Positions 11,325 to 22,245 of a DNA stretch of 64,000 bases are shown here, in pieces. The stretch's first letter is position 1, and each line of letters starts with the position of its first letter. The translations under genes were made by a program, and so were the position numbers. The notes below the pieces were generated by a model. That model ran no database searches, was not told the DNA's origin, and saw nothing but the letters and a program-made list of their open reading frames with translations. This DNA comes from Eonycteris spelaea. Lineage: Eukaryota; Chordata; Mammalia; Chiroptera; Pteropodidae. The stretch is from positions 4,726,001-4,790,000 of the forward strand of contig PUFA01000077.1 of NCBI GenBank assembly GCA_003508835.1, written 5' to 3'.

Positions 11325-11611
11325 GTTAAAAAGTCACATGTTAGCATTTTCATCTCTTTTTTTTTCCTTCCTGTTGTTTTTAACCTCAATTTACCACTGA
11401 GTAATTGGTAAGGTTTCTGAGAAAACATAATAAAGGAAAGAAACATTGGCGGAATACTATGGGGAACAATAAAAACTTTTGTTTGGCTTGACCCCACAAT
11501 AAGTATGAAGGAAAGTTGGGGGAAAAAAGAATAGAAAGATACACTGGATATCTGTAGTTTTGATCTTCCCAAGATCTGTATCTCTTTCATTTTATAATAT
11601 TAACAATATGT
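11325..11611. other. No recognisable feature
   Basis: AT-rich DNA. The 100-codon minus-strand frame across this stretch has no recognisable domain and is probably chance. Confidence 0.5.
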
Positions 11612-12255
11612 CTCTGGGGAGCCATCCGTCTTCCACTCTCGGCCTTTCTGAGGGAGTCCACTCCTAGTCTTGAGATGGGCAAGTGATCTAGGCCTGCCAC
11701 TCCAGTGTATTTCTTCCTCCTGCTCCAGTGACTGACTCAGGAAAAGGTTACCAGCCTTGGCCTTTTGTTGGCATGATTTTAAAAGAGACGGTATTTCTCC
11801 TGGAGTTGTTATGGGATAGGAACTGAGGCCAGAGGTGTTGGCAGCGTTTTTTTTTTTTTGCCTTTTGCCTTTTGCCTTCTTTTGGAGAGCCTTCCTGAAA
11901 ATGAAGCCAGCAGAGATGAAGCCAAACCAAAGGAAGGATCAGGAGAAAACTCAGTGACATCACTGAAGCACTTGGATCTGGCTGTGGCCGAGGATGACAT
12001 TGAATTTAATAAATTAACCCCTTCCTCTCTCTCCCTTGCTCTCCCTCTCTCTCCCTCCCTCCCTCCTCCCTTTCTCAATTTCCTTCTTACTCTTTCCTTC
12101 TTGCTTCCTTTTCTCTCTCCCACACTTTCCTCCTTCTCCTCCTCTTTCTCTTTCTTCTCCTCCTCTTCTTTCTTCTTCATCTCCTCCTCCTCCTCCTTCA
12201 TCTTAAGCCACTTTGCATTATGTTATCGCTTGCAACCTGAAGACGCCTAACGTCC
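11612..12255 (+). mobile_element. Old LTR-like interspersed repeat split by a pyrimidine tract
   Basis: Parts match a familiar mammalian LTR-like repeat: tgagatgggcaagtgatcta, gagagccttcctgaaaatga, aatttaataaattaacccc and, after the CT tract, cttaagccactttgcattat and cgcttgcaacctgaagacg. The polyadenylation-like aataaa lies near 12008. The family name is not certain. Confidence 0.55.
12025..12200. repeat. Polypyrimidine (CT-rich) tract
   Basis: About 175 bp that are almost all C and T on the plus strand, in shifting CTCC, CTTT and TCC patterns. The large Lys/Glu and Ser/Leu open frames through it are composition artefacts. Confidence 0.95.
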
Positions 12256-12795
12256 ACATAAAAACTAGACTTGTGTTATTGAAGGTATTTAATTTTAGGC
12301 TAAGGCTTTAGGGTTTTAGTCTCTTCTCAGTTATGGAATATGAGGAAGGGATAAATGAGACTAGGGACATACCTAAGAAGGCTAACATGGGGAAGGGTTG
12401 ATGAAGAGAAAGGAGAGTATCACTTACGAGATGATCAAAAATGCTTTGGTGAGCAGGAATGGGACATTAATCTGGGATTTTGGACACACATGGGTATAAG
12501 AGAGACTACGGAATTAATGTGACTTAGCCAATACATGATGGCAAGGGAGAGGGGCATTTTATTATTCAATATCTAATGTTTACCAAACTTCTAGGGTGGT
12601 ACAACTTATTATCAGAGTAGATGTTAAATTGGCTTCCCTAGAGATATAAAGAACATTTAAAAAATCTACAGGGTGGAGGAATTAAAGGGGCAGAATATAC
12701 ACCATTTGTAGAAATTCACTGGGGCTTTACAATTGCATTATGTGATTATTATGATATTAAGATTATAATAGCTATTGCCAGAAGCTGAGAGACTT
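12256..12795. other. No recognisable feature
   Basis: Mixed DNA. Nothing was identified. Confidence 0.5.
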
Positions 12796-12799
12796 CCTC

Positions 12800-13140
12800 T
12801 TTGGACTTAGGTCCTGTTTATGTTGCTGAATAAACATCCATTTTTAAAAGCACAGCCATTCATAATTTGTCCATTTGTACATTATCCCAAGCCACCATGT
12901 TTTCCCAGTCTATGGATTAACACGTATGCAGTCCCTATTAGGCTTTTAATGGCAATTTATCTATTTCTGCATTATGTTCATTTGAATGTTTTCATTGAAC
13001 ATCCAGACATTTATTAGTCATTTGTTTACCATTATGCAAATTTATGAAACCATTAAGTGCACCATCTTGGTGAGCTGTCAGCAAAGAGTTATGGTGCAGA
13101 AGAGCATATCGTTTGGAATTTGTTAGAAGCTCATCCCAGT
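12800..13140. promoter_or_regulatory. Candidate non-coding regulatory element
   Basis: Repeat-free, AT-balanced stretch with a dense set of factor-like motifs: a perfect octamer ATGCAAAT at 13034-13041, a forkhead-like TTGTTTAC at 13022-13029, and several homeodomain-like TAATGG or ATTAG cores between 12930 and 13020. It reads like typical developmental conserved non-coding DNA. This is inference from composition only; the 65-codon frame here is probably chance. Confidence 0.35.
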
Positions 13141-13580
13141 ACTATTAATTCTTTTTATTAGGGAACTGAGATGATTCAAGGAATCTTACACAGACGTAAA
13201 AATCCAACTTGAAAAACATACTTCCTTTCAAATTGAGAGGCTATCACTTGGAGAGAGAGAAAAAAAAAGTCTGAGAGGAAGATGGTTGTTTGTTGTAGAA
13301 ACCCATTTAGAAAATGAACAAATAGCTACATAACTCAGAGTTTAATAACATACAGAATTTCAGGTATAATATTCTCTCCTGGGTCTATATTTCAGAATAG
13401 CCAATGAAAGATCTTCCTGATAATTCAGTAATAACTCTTTCTTGGATGGATTCTAGGGACTTCTTTATATGAAAATTCTTTCTTAGCATTATAGTGTGTT
13501 TTGAGCTCTTTTCCTGATATCTCTGATTAATAAAATATGGTCTTTTGGAAACAAGCAAAAGAAATTAAGTTATAAATTTT
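13141..13580. other. No recognisable feature
   Basis: AT-rich DNA with a short GA-rich patch at 13251-13270. Confidence 0.5.
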
Positions 13581-13584
13581 TAAG

Positions 13585-13803
13585 TGAGTCAGATTTGTAT
13601 TTGAATCCTATCTCTGACTCTTCCCTGTTGTGTAAACTTAGATAACTGTCTGAGCCTCAGAAGTCCCATCTGTATGGTACAGATAATAATATTCACTCTA
13701 TATTGAAATGATAAAAACTGATAAAATGCATGTAAAATATTTAGAATCAGGTCTACTGCAGTAAGGATTTGAATAATATTAAGTGTTAATATCATTATTA
13801 TTC
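13585..13803 (+). repeat. MIR SINE, near full length
   Basis: In order: tttgaatcctatctctgact, tgtgtaaacttagataactg, tgagcctcagaagtcccatc, a degenerate 3' part and a terminal tatcattattattcc. This is the MIR plan from tRNA-related head to tail. Confidence 0.8.
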
Positions 13804-14520
13804 CCATTATTTCTCTTTAACGTTATCTTATCGAGCGATGCCTTTGGGTAAGTGATCTGTGCCTTGCTTTGGTTATTTAATGCCTGAAACATATAGCATC
13901 AAAAGATATTTCTCTTTCCCATACTTAGAGCATGAAGACAATTTAACTGAATTTCTGCTTTTACTCAAGAGTTAAGTTACAGCTCCTGTTCTTAATTTAA
14001 ATCCTAACGTGGGATTTCTCTGTTGAGATTCTGAATACTGTGTTTTCAGGCAGCATACAAGGAAAGTCATAATATTTAAATGGGGGTATCCCTCCCTGCC
14101 CACTCACGGCCTCTAGGTCAAGTCTATAATGTTAGTAAACTTCCCTTCTTGGTCGAGCTCCAGCCCTCACAGCTGAACAAGAACTCAGAATCACTGCCTC
14201 ATGTACGTTCTTCCCGCCCACTGCCCTTCCATTCACCAAAGACTATTTCCATGTTCTCTTTGCTAAAAGGAAGCTGTTGGGTCCTAATTCAAGCATGAGC
14301 TAACTCCTTTTGATCATAACAGAACATTTAAAGTATTTTAAGATGATAAAGAGGAACGGAAATAAAAGAATGATAGGAATGAAATGGGTCATCAGTTTAT
14401 GTTAACTTCTGGCAGATTGGCCCCAATGGCCTCTAATCAGCATCTCAACTCAATCAACTATATACAGCATGGACTTCAAAATTAATTCTTGAATAAGGAA
14501 CTGTGGGTGCACAAAGCATG
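13804..14520. other. No recognisable feature
   Basis: Single-copy-looking DNA. Nothing was identified. Confidence 0.5.
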
Positions 14521-14521
14521 C

Positions 14522-14700
14522 AGCAGTCCTCAATTTTAATTGTGCATCAGAATTACATGTGATGTTTTTGAAAAATAAAACTTCCATCTCTACAATCAAT
14601 AGATCTAATGGGTCTGGATGAGGCCTAAGAGCTTTTATACGTTTTGTTTTTCAATATCCACAGATTATTTTGATGCACAGCTAGGACTGAGGAATAGTAA
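14522..14700. mobile_element. MER5-like hAT-Charlie element
   Basis: A palindromic MER5-like pattern: caattttaattgtgcatcag near the left end and attattttgatgcacagcta near the right end. Confidence 0.6.
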
Positions 14701-14850
14701 ATTATGAGTAAATTTGTGGGTATGGTGCTAACAGAGGCTGGCTAATTACTCCCACAAACTAGCCTACACTACTACAAAACGAGATATAAAGGGCGAGTGA
14801 GCTGATACACATGACTACGGAGGGCCTTCCAACAACTCATAAGGAAATCA

Positions 14851-15048
14851 AATTCCTTTTATTTTTTTTAATTTTTTTTTTAAGGCAAGGCAACCCTTGG
14901 TTGACCTCACAGATTGCAAGGACCTTGTCAGCTTACAATCCCTTATTTTTTTATTTTTTACGCCTACAGCACTTGGTCTTCCTAGGTGGTCTCCATCCAA
15001 GTACTAACCAGGCCCGACCCTGCTTAGCTTCCGAGTGAATTCCTTTTA
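14851..15048 (-). mobile_element. 5S rRNA-derived SINE with target-site duplications
   Basis: On the minus strand the element begins at 15035 with a head nearly identical to 5S rRNA from about nt 45 to 118. The first 43 head bases match exactly, then there are about six changes, including a one-base deletion in the box C region. The 5S internal promoter (box A, intermediate element, box C) is therefore largely present. A non-5S body (about 14885-14943) and an A-rich tail (14862-14884) follow. Perfect 11-bp repeats aattcctttta flank it at 14851-14861 and 15038-15048. The 5' end of 5S is absent, by truncation or by family design. From memory, A-tailed 5S SINEs are a fruit-bat feature (MEG-RS/MEG-RL). 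Confidence 0.9.
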
Positions 15049-15300
15049 AAAGGTTTTGTTAAAATGTCTGCTCCTTTCCTTCAAATAATATGACCATTTC
15101 TAAACCATTTTAAGTTACATAGCCAAAAATGATCTCTCGGTACTTTCTCATCTGACAGTTCTCAAGTCTGACAGGGAAAGTTGTGGCTGGGAGAGGAGAG
15201 GAAGTTCTATAATAAAAGGATTTTTTTGGTGACTTAAATTATCTTTGTTTATCATAAGCAACCTCAGAATCAAGTATAGATTGATTTTTGTTTTTAGTAT
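15049..15300. other. No recognisable feature
   Basis: Nothing was identified. Confidence 0.5.
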
Positions 15301-15304
15301 GTTT

Positions 15305-15450
15305 GCAATTAGAGCAGAGTTTCAATACCATCTCTGAGCTTTCTCACCTACAAAATAGGATTAATAACATTTACTTTTTAGGTATGCTGCATGGATAAGA
15401 GTTACAGTCTGTTGAATATCTATTAATATAAAGCTGTAATGTTATTATCT
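15305..15450 (+). repeat. MIR SINE fragment
   Basis: The run gagctttctcacctacaaaa, taggattaataacatttact and a late ttgaatatctattaatataa fit the MIR 3' two-thirds. Confidence 0.6.
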
Positions 15451-15469
15451 AGAAGTCCTGAATATAGTT

Positions 15470-15770
15470 TTTTTTTTTTAAATAGGGGGTAACTACTTTT
15501 ATTATCTTAATACTAGGTAAAAAGACTAAGCATAGAGAACCAGGTACTAGGGAAAAGTAATAGGAATTAGCGTTGGTACTAGATAAAAACCTGGGAGATA
15601 AGATTATAAGAAGCCATCTGAACCGACACAGTGGAATCCTTCCATGCAGAATTTTTCTTAACAACGGCAAAGCAGCATTCATTTTGACAACTATTAACCT
15701 CAGTGATTTTTTTTTTCACTTGGTCAGAAGCTCTGGACACATTAGAGACATCACTTTTTAATGTCCTAAC
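15470..15770 (-). other. Possible retroposed transcript tail, source unknown
   Basis: On the minus strand an aataaa-containing stretch (about 15500) is followed by a run of about 12 A residues (15470-15481). This resembles the 3' end of a retroposed RNA. No parent gene, open frame or target duplication was recognised, so it may equally be a chance A-run. Confidence 0.2.
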
Positions 15771-16050
15771 ATTTATGTCCCAAATTTTTATTTTACGTAT
15801 TATGATCTCAGTAGAGATATAAAATAAGCATGTTAATGCAGACTCACAGCATTTTCCAGTAGACTAATCAAAAACAACTTACTTGCTAGTTATGAACACA
15901 AACTGAAATGAATTCAGTAGTTACTCATGTGAGCATTCATTCTACATTTACCTTTGTGATGCTCTATTTGGGGACAAATACTCATAACCATATAAAATTG
16001 GCATTTTCTATTTTGTGTTTTACATGATAAAGATGTTACTTACCATGGAT
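15771..16050. other. No recognisable feature
   Basis: Nothing was identified. Confidence 0.5.
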
Positions 16051-16052
16051 TT

Positions 16053-16152
16053 TAATGACCAACTGTCCCAATTTACTTGGGACTGAGGAGGTTCCTCGAA
16101 TGGTGGATTTTTCAGATTTAAAACCAGGACAATCCTGGACAAACCATGATGC
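16053..16152. mobile_element. Palindromic DNA transposon fossil (MER53-like)
   Basis: Ends read ccaactgtcccaatttactt, then gggactgaggag, and on the far side ccaggacaatcctggacaaa. Together they recall the short palindromic element with ends resembling accaactgtcccggtttgcc. Confidence 0.6.
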
Positions 16153-16159
16153 TCTATTT

Positions 16160-16420
16160 AATTGGTCATCTTATTTTTCACCCATTTTTTTTAAGTTCAC
16201 TCACATGAAAATCTCTCCCACAAATTGTAATACAGCAGCTAGACCATAACTGGCAACCAACAACAATGTGTGGAACCGCAGTTTCTGCTCCACCACTCAC
16301 CCCTACCCTGAGCCAAGGCTAAGTTAGAAAGACCAGGGATGTCATCAAATGAAAGAATCCAGGAAGCCTGCATGGTAAGTTATCACTGACAATCATTTGT
16401 TCTTGAATGTTCAAAGCCTA
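16160..16420. other. No recognisable feature
   Basis: Nothing was identified. Confidence 0.45.
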
Positions 16421-16975
16421 CATATTCAAAGACACCATTGTGTGTGCAAGTGCTTTGAAAACAGTTCAGCCCATGTAAACATTCTGTATTAGTCACTGCA
16501 AAATACAGGAACTTGCCTTCTGCGGACATTATGGTTTCATGTGACTTTAGTAATTATCTATAGTAGACTAGGTATAATTTAACACCCAGATATGGTGATG
16601 CACAAATCATTTGTTTGCAGTGTGACAGAGACCAATTGTTTAAAGAGAGTTCTACAACTGAATTTGCTGTTGGTATCTACAAAGAAAAGAGAAAAATTTG
16701 CAGAAAAAAAGGGATAAGGGCTATTGAAATAACTTTCCTTTAAATGTCGAACTGCAAGTGAAAAAGACGTAACAAACCCCAGATGTTCCCAAAGCAGCGA
16801 CGGGAGGGTTAATTTTATTATGGAGTTCATAGCACTGGGAAGTGTCAATTGATTAAGGGAGTTTGCAGTTCTGAGTGTTTTAACCAGCCACCCATCTGTC
16901 TCACAGAAGTTTGTTAACACAGCTGGAAAAGATGGAGTTGCCAAAGCTTTCTTAAGCCTTTCAAGTCTCATCTTT
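16421..16975. other. Repeat-free stretch, possible conserved non-coding DNA
   Basis: Balanced composition with no repeat recognised. It holds a 130-codon minus-strand frame (16579-16971) lacking any recognisable domain. The frame starts next to a poly-purine run, so chance is the likelier explanation. Confidence 0.25.
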
Positions 16976-17064
16976 TCTTTTTCTTTTTCTTTTTTTTTTT
17001 TTCCAGTAAAAGAGCTAAAACAATTAGAATGTCTTTTTCAAGGAACTTAATAAGGGGGGGGGGG
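16974..17064. repeat. Poly-pyrimidine run and poly(G) run
   Basis: A (TTTTC)n/poly(T) run at about 16974-17003 ends in CCAG, superficially a 3' splice site. Ten consecutive G residues follow at 17055-17064. Confidence 0.85.
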
Positions 17065-17189
17065 AGTCTCATTCTTCTCTATTCCTTTGCCATGGCTGGA
17101 TAGTATCCATATTTTTGGTACCATTAAAATATATATACAGTGGTAGTTTCTAGTTGTCTTGCATATGCCTGTTCGTTGGGTGTTCTCAT

Positions 17190-17292
17190 GCTCTCTCTCT
17201 CTGTCTCTGTCTCTCTCTCTTCCTCCCTCTCCTTCTCCCTCTCTCCCCCTCTCTTCCTTCCTCCCTTTCTTTCCTTCTCTCTCCTTCTCTCT
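17190..17292. repeat. CT-rich low-complexity repeat
   Basis: About 100 bp of (CT)n and (CTCC)n-like repeats. Confidence 0.95.
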
Positions 17293-17685
17293 GAATTAGC
17301 TTATGGTGTTCAACTCTAATCATCACAATTTAGCCAGATGTCATAATCCCCAGTGAAAAACTACCTCTGAGGTTGATTCTTCTTAGCCCCATTCCCAATT
17401 TCCAAATCAGATCTCTTGCACATTGATTGGTTCTAAGCCACACATAGTCCTAAAAAGGCCATGATCAAGAAAATACATTCTGCTAACTCCAGTTCAGGGC
17501 TGTACTCATTATCTCTTTAAATTCCAATTAAGAACTGCCATGCTCCCTACACATTACTAAGAATGATGACAAAAGGGAAGGGGGTGTTGACTGCTTGCTA
17601 GAATGTTCCCTGGTGTTTAAAACAATTTACCTGAACCAGGGAATCAGACAGAAAAGGGCTATTATTCATGAGCTGTCCTGTCAAG
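17293..17685. other. No recognisable feature
   Basis: Nothing was identified. Confidence 0.5.
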
Positions 17686-17689
17686 CCAA

Positions 17690-17885
17690 GCACAGTGCAA
17701 GTTCTGTGTTTATATCTTCTATTTAATTGTGTGCTGACAATCACATTGTAGCATAGCTTTTGCTTTGTAGATGAAGAAATTGGAACACAGAAAGTTCAGG
17801 AAAATTGGCAAAACTTAATGAGCTAGTCAGTGCCAGTCAAGTCTAGAGGGTTGCAAAACCTATTTCTTTCCCACTGTGCATCAAC
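17690..17885 (-). repeat. MIR SINE, minus strand
   Basis: The run gtagatgaagaaattggaac, aaagttcaggaaaattggca and tgagctagtcagtgccagtc is a MIR core in reverse complement. Confidence 0.65.
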
Positions 17886-18079
17886 ATCTTGGCCAAAACT
17901 CAGGAGTTCCCAGTTGGAAGGTTTTAAGGACTTGTACATGTTGTAAAGGATATCAAACATAACTTTTCTATTTTCAAGTTTGAATAATTATGGAATTGAA
18001 GTATGTTTAAACTCTTTTTCAGTTTCTTCATAAAAATAGGACTTACTAATAACTGTATCATTGACACTCAAATTTTTAT

Positions 18080-18195
18080 TTTCATTTATTTAACAAGAAT
18101 TTATCATGGTCCTGCTTCATTAGGAACTAAGTTTGATGCCAGAATACCAAAGCTTCGTACAACTAACATAACCTCTGCCCTCAGAAAACATAAAT
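18080..18195 (-). repeat. L2 LINE 3' end, minus strand (weak)
   Basis: tttatttaacaagaatttat followed by aacctctgccctcagaaaac fits the reverse complement of the L2 terminus. Confidence 0.45.
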
Positions 18196-18202
18196 GTCAG
18201 TA

Positions 18203-18365
18203 AAATGGTTCTCAAACTTTAGTGTCAATAAAAAATACCTGGGGCTAAACCTCCCATAATCATGGTTCTGAATTTCTGGCTGGTGTCCAGGAGTCTGCAT
18301 TTTAATAAGTGTTACAGGTGATCTTTATGCACAGAGGGGTCCTCAGAGAAATATTGGGAGAGATA
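18203..18365. mobile_element. MER5-like hAT-Charlie element
   Basis: Starts with atggttctcaaactttagtg and later shows tctgcattttaataagtgtt and acaggtgatctttatgcaca, which fits MER5A order. Confidence 0.65.
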
Positions 18366-19460
18366 GACTTTAAACAAATACCCAGTTTACAGATTGTAAT
18401 CGCACATTGTGCGTTGCAGGAACAGAACAGGATGGTATGAAAAAGAATAAAAGAGACACTGAGTTTAGGCTCAGGATCAGAGGAGGGAACCGATGTTTAC
18501 TGGAGAAGGTTGAAATTAGCCAGGTAGTACCAGGATCAGAAGGAAAAAATGCAAACTAACAACAAAGGGTGACAAAAATTCCTGCGGGTACTCTAAAACA
18601 ATCTGAGTCGCTTCTTTGAAGACTTATTTGTTCTAATTTGTACAAAGAAATTAAGCTTTGCGTAATGAAGAATCTGTCATTTCCACCAATATCAAAACAA
18701 CAAAGGATTGACGTTTCAAACTTGTCATAGACTACGCATGAGCTTACTTGCGTCCTCACAGGAGACTGCAGCTCCAGAATCTGACACTAGCTCTTCCCAA
18801 ATCATTTGAACAATATCAAAAGGAAAGATCATTTGCTGTAACCTACCAAGCTCAATTCATTCTCGTTGTTTTGATGTGTTGAGGAATTTTTCTCATAACT
18901 ACTTCCTGTGAGAGGAGTCTGGCTGATCCTCAAGTTTCTATTATGAAGTGTCTAAGAGGCCATAAACCAAATGCTTAAGCATCCAGATGTGGGGTGAGTT
19001 CTCAGACTCTCAAACAAGTAAGATTGTGTGGACCTCATGAATATGATCCTTTTTATGAGGTCTGGTGAGGCAAGGGGAGTTCTATGCTCTGTAGAAGACC
19101 AGTCGCTACAATATAATCAGTTCCTCTGAGGCTCCAGCCAGGCCATGTGACCACACAGTGGAGGTGTTGTCAGAGGCCTCAGTTGGCTCTCTATGTCCAT
19201 GGGCTTTGCATACCCCCAATATAGACTTCATTGTGTCTTGACAGTACTGTCCAGCTGAAAGCATCATTTGTATAGAAATGATGGGCCTTCATAGCTAAGC
19301 CTCCTCAGTTGGTAGCTTTGGGAAGCTCAGGACAGATTTTGAATTCTGGGTAGAAACAGGTGACGAGATTAACTTTATATGTCAGTAAATTCTCCCCCAG
19401 CCCAATAAAACAAAACTCAAAAAATGCACTCAGAAAAATGCTTTATTCTCCTTTCTTCAT
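18366..19460. other. No recognisable feature
   Basis: Single-copy-looking DNA with short open frames only. Confidence 0.5.
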
Positions 19461-19520
19461 TCTTTTCTTCCTCCCTCCCTCTCTCCCTCCCTCCTTCCCT
19501 CCCTCCTTTCTCCTTCCATC
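19461..19520. repeat. (CCCT)n/(CCTT)n microsatellite
   Basis: About 60 bp of CCCT and CCTT units. Confidence 0.95.
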
Positions 19521-19544
19521 TTTTATGTTTCACTTAAGGAAACA

Positions 19545-19700
19545 TTCACAGAGCACCTGCCATGTGTCAGGTGCTCTGCTAGCCAATGGGGAAATATAAA
19601 ATGCAGGATCCCAGCCTAAGTTACCCTCACAACGTTGTAGGTAAAACAGATGTGTAAACAATTTATTGCATTGAAATGTTATCAGTGTAATAATAGAATT
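19545..19700 (-). repeat. L2 LINE 3' end, minus strand
   Basis: The run agagcacctgccatgtgtca, ggtgctctgctagccaatgg and, later, acagatgtgtaaacaattta is the reverse complement of the L2 terminus. Confidence 0.7.
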
Positions 19701-19709
19701 TTTATATCT

Positions 19710-19910
19710 CAAATTTAATATCTACTTTGCGTCAAACATGATTTAAGATGTTTTACAATAACATATTTAATCCTCACTTGAGTCCTAAAAAATAGTCACT
19801 ATAGACATCTACATTTTACAGAACAGGAAACTGAGGTGCAACAGAGAAAAAAAATAGGTGAGTCCATGTTTAACCTGGACAGTCTGATTCCAGAGCCAGC
19901 CCTTGATCCA
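19710..19910 (-). repeat. MIR SINE, minus strand
   Basis: cattttacagaacaggaaac, tgaggtgcaacagag and gtctgattccagagccagc match MIR in reverse complement. Confidence 0.8.
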
Positions 19911-20655
19911 TTTTGGTACCTACCGCTCAAATGTGAGCAGAATATAGAGGGAGGACCCAGGAAGAAGTTTCTGAGGGTTGATGAAGGCTTCAAAGAGTAG
20001 GTTTGAATCATTTGAGCGCTGACTACTAGATTTGGGTGGTTGTGGGGATTACAGAGTGGTGTTACTGAGATGAAGCGACCCCTCCTGATTTCAAGGAACG
20101 CCCTCTCCTTAGTTTTCATTGCCCAGGTCAGGCCACATGGCATTCTCCGAACCAATCACTAATGTAATCAATTCAATTAACTATGATTGAATTGGAATGA
20201 TCATGATTTAATTTAACTCTCGGGCAAGGAAGGGCCACCTCTTTGAGTATAAGGGAGAATAGCTTTGCGATCAGTACGTATACATACTGGCTTTCTGATG
20301 GCGGGAAATAATAAGACTGGGTGCAAAGCTATTTGGGAACTGATGGGACTGAAACTATGATACGGTAAAACAATCTTGTAGTAAGGTGTATTATACAATG
20401 TCAAAATAGCTATTGATGCTGAGAATAACTGGAACTCCTGGATGTTATTGAGATTTTCATTTATTTTATGGTCACAAGATAAAAGGATGAATGAGAGGAG
20501 ACCACCAAATGAAAGGGGCAATAATTATCAAGAAGACAATAAAATACATACTAATATTTATATATACTGCTGATTCTTATGCCACATACTGCTAAAGTTT
20601 ATACACACACACACATTCTCTTGATGTATGTATATGCATATATGTAATTTATAAG
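19911..20655. other. No recognisable feature
   Basis: Contains a short CA-rich patch at about 20602-20615. Nothing else was identified. Confidence 0.5.
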
Positions 20656-20659
20656 GTAT

Positions 20660-20835
20660 GTGTTCTTTGGTGAATCTATACCATTCCTATGAGCTAGGCA
20701 GTATTATTATCCCATTTTATAAATTGGCAAAGCTAAGCTCAATGAAGCGAAGCAACTTGCCCAGTTTGTCACATAGCATACAAGAGGCAGAGCATATGTT
20801 GGAACTAAGTTGGCCATTATGTTCTGTGACATCAG
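20660..20835 (-). repeat. MIR SINE, minus strand
   Basis: The run attattatcccattttataa, aaagctaagctcaatgaagc and aagcaacttgcccagtttgt is the MIR core in reverse complement. Confidence 0.8.
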
Positions 20836-21990
20836 TGAGAAACATGCCCGCTTATTTTTAAATGATATATAAAGAGCCAAAGACTCCAGTCATTTAATAA
20901 TTAAGCTAAAATTATTCTATGTTTAACCTTAGTCAAATTTTATTTATATATTCTTATACGTTTGCTGAAAAAAGAAAAATATGTTAAGATTTTGTCTAAA
21001 ATTAAAGGTTCAAAGCCAAGACTGTGACACAGCGCTTCAGAGATTGTTCCTTCCTTGATAGTTTTTTTAATTTCACCTAAGACAGGTGGAAGGATTCCTT
21101 ACTCCTGTTTTAACTTGGAGAAGCAGAGGAGGGCACACGGATAAGGATGGTTTTAGAATGTGGGGAGATATTCTTAGTCCCAGGCGCACATCTGTAACCT
21201 GACGTGCCCCTGGGGAAGTTCAGGCAACACCAGCTCTGTCGAATGCTCTTCCCGGTGCGTCACTGTCTGTGGTCCTTTAGGGTGTATTTTGGACCCTGAG
21301 AAATGTCATTAAGAGACCCAGTCACCTGTCCCCCCACAGTCAACATTTGTGACTTAAAATAGATATTAAGAGGATGGGAACGTTGCACAACCACATTTTT
21401 TAGATCGTGTGAAAAAGTCAATGCCTGTTTTTTAAAAGAAATAATAAAAGGGAATATGAACGAACAGTAATCATTTTTAAGTTTCAGGTGGTGTGATAAC
21501 GAATGATATTTCTTTTTTTCTCAGTGTTTTACTAAAGTTGCGCTATGTTGATACTAACAAAAGTGAATTCACATTCATTGAAATAGCTATGAGTTGGGGA
21601 GAATTGATGGGTGGCTGTCACCCTGTGCTTACTGTTTTCCAGGTGCCGTGCTTTAAACGTCTTATCTCATCTGAAAGAGCTGGTGTTGATATGACGCAGC
21701 TACCCAGTGCTTCATCTTTTATTCTCTTATCTTCACTTAAAGCCTTCTTTCCTCTGTCCTCCCATCCTATTCAGCCTCATCAGCAGTGCAGGTGCTTCCT
21801 CTTCTCTCTGTGTGTGTTATATACACATAATTATAATACATAAGAAAGCCTAAGCGTCCTACCCCATATTCCTATCGTAATGCCTTCTGAGGAGCCAGAT
21901 CCGAATGGCACAGAAGAGAAAAAAACTGTTGGTTGAATTCAAGTGAGCAGGAATTGAGGTGGTCCCCGAGCTCATATTCAGTGTCCCCAG
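20836..21990. other. No recognisable feature
   Basis: Mostly unassigned DNA. A MIR-like patch may be present near 21640-21700, but it is too weak to call. Confidence 0.45.
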
Positions 21991-21994
21991 CCAT

Positions 21995-22245
21995 CTTTGA
22001 TTACTTGGGTATTGGATATAAAATTTGGGAGTACGAGTCCTAAGCAAACGGCTGGAAGGAGAAGACCGCGGATGCCCCCACTTTTTCCTCTCTTGGAATT
22101 GTTTCATGAACAGATAGGCGCGGGCCTCCAGCTGGGGGCTAAACAGCAGCAAGCTGCTGGGGAAGACGGTAGAAAGCCTCTAGGGATTGTAATTAGTGGC
22201 AGTCAGATATTTGGTGTGGTGCGACTGTGGGGGTGGGAAATGGGA
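21995..22245. promoter_or_regulatory. Candidate non-coding regulatory element
   Basis: GC-richer, repeat-free stretch with a 7+2+7 inverted repeat, CAGCAGC at 22144-22150 and GCTGCTG at 22153-22159. Short overlapping frames look non-coding. Regulatory function is inference. Confidence 0.2.

Noticed and set aside
11809..12250. Two 130-codon frames, Lys/Glu-rich on minus and Ser/Leu-rich on plus
   Set aside because: Both are translations of the pyrimidine tract at 12025-12200 and of an old LTR-like repeat.
14961..15035. Functional 5S rRNA gene
   Set aside because: The first 44 nt are missing, the box C region has a deletion, and the body, A-rich tail and target duplications show a SINE.
16974..17006. 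Strong-looking splice acceptor (long pyrimidine run then CCAG)
   Set aside because: It is a low-complexity TTTTC/poly(T) run with no open exon or donor after it.
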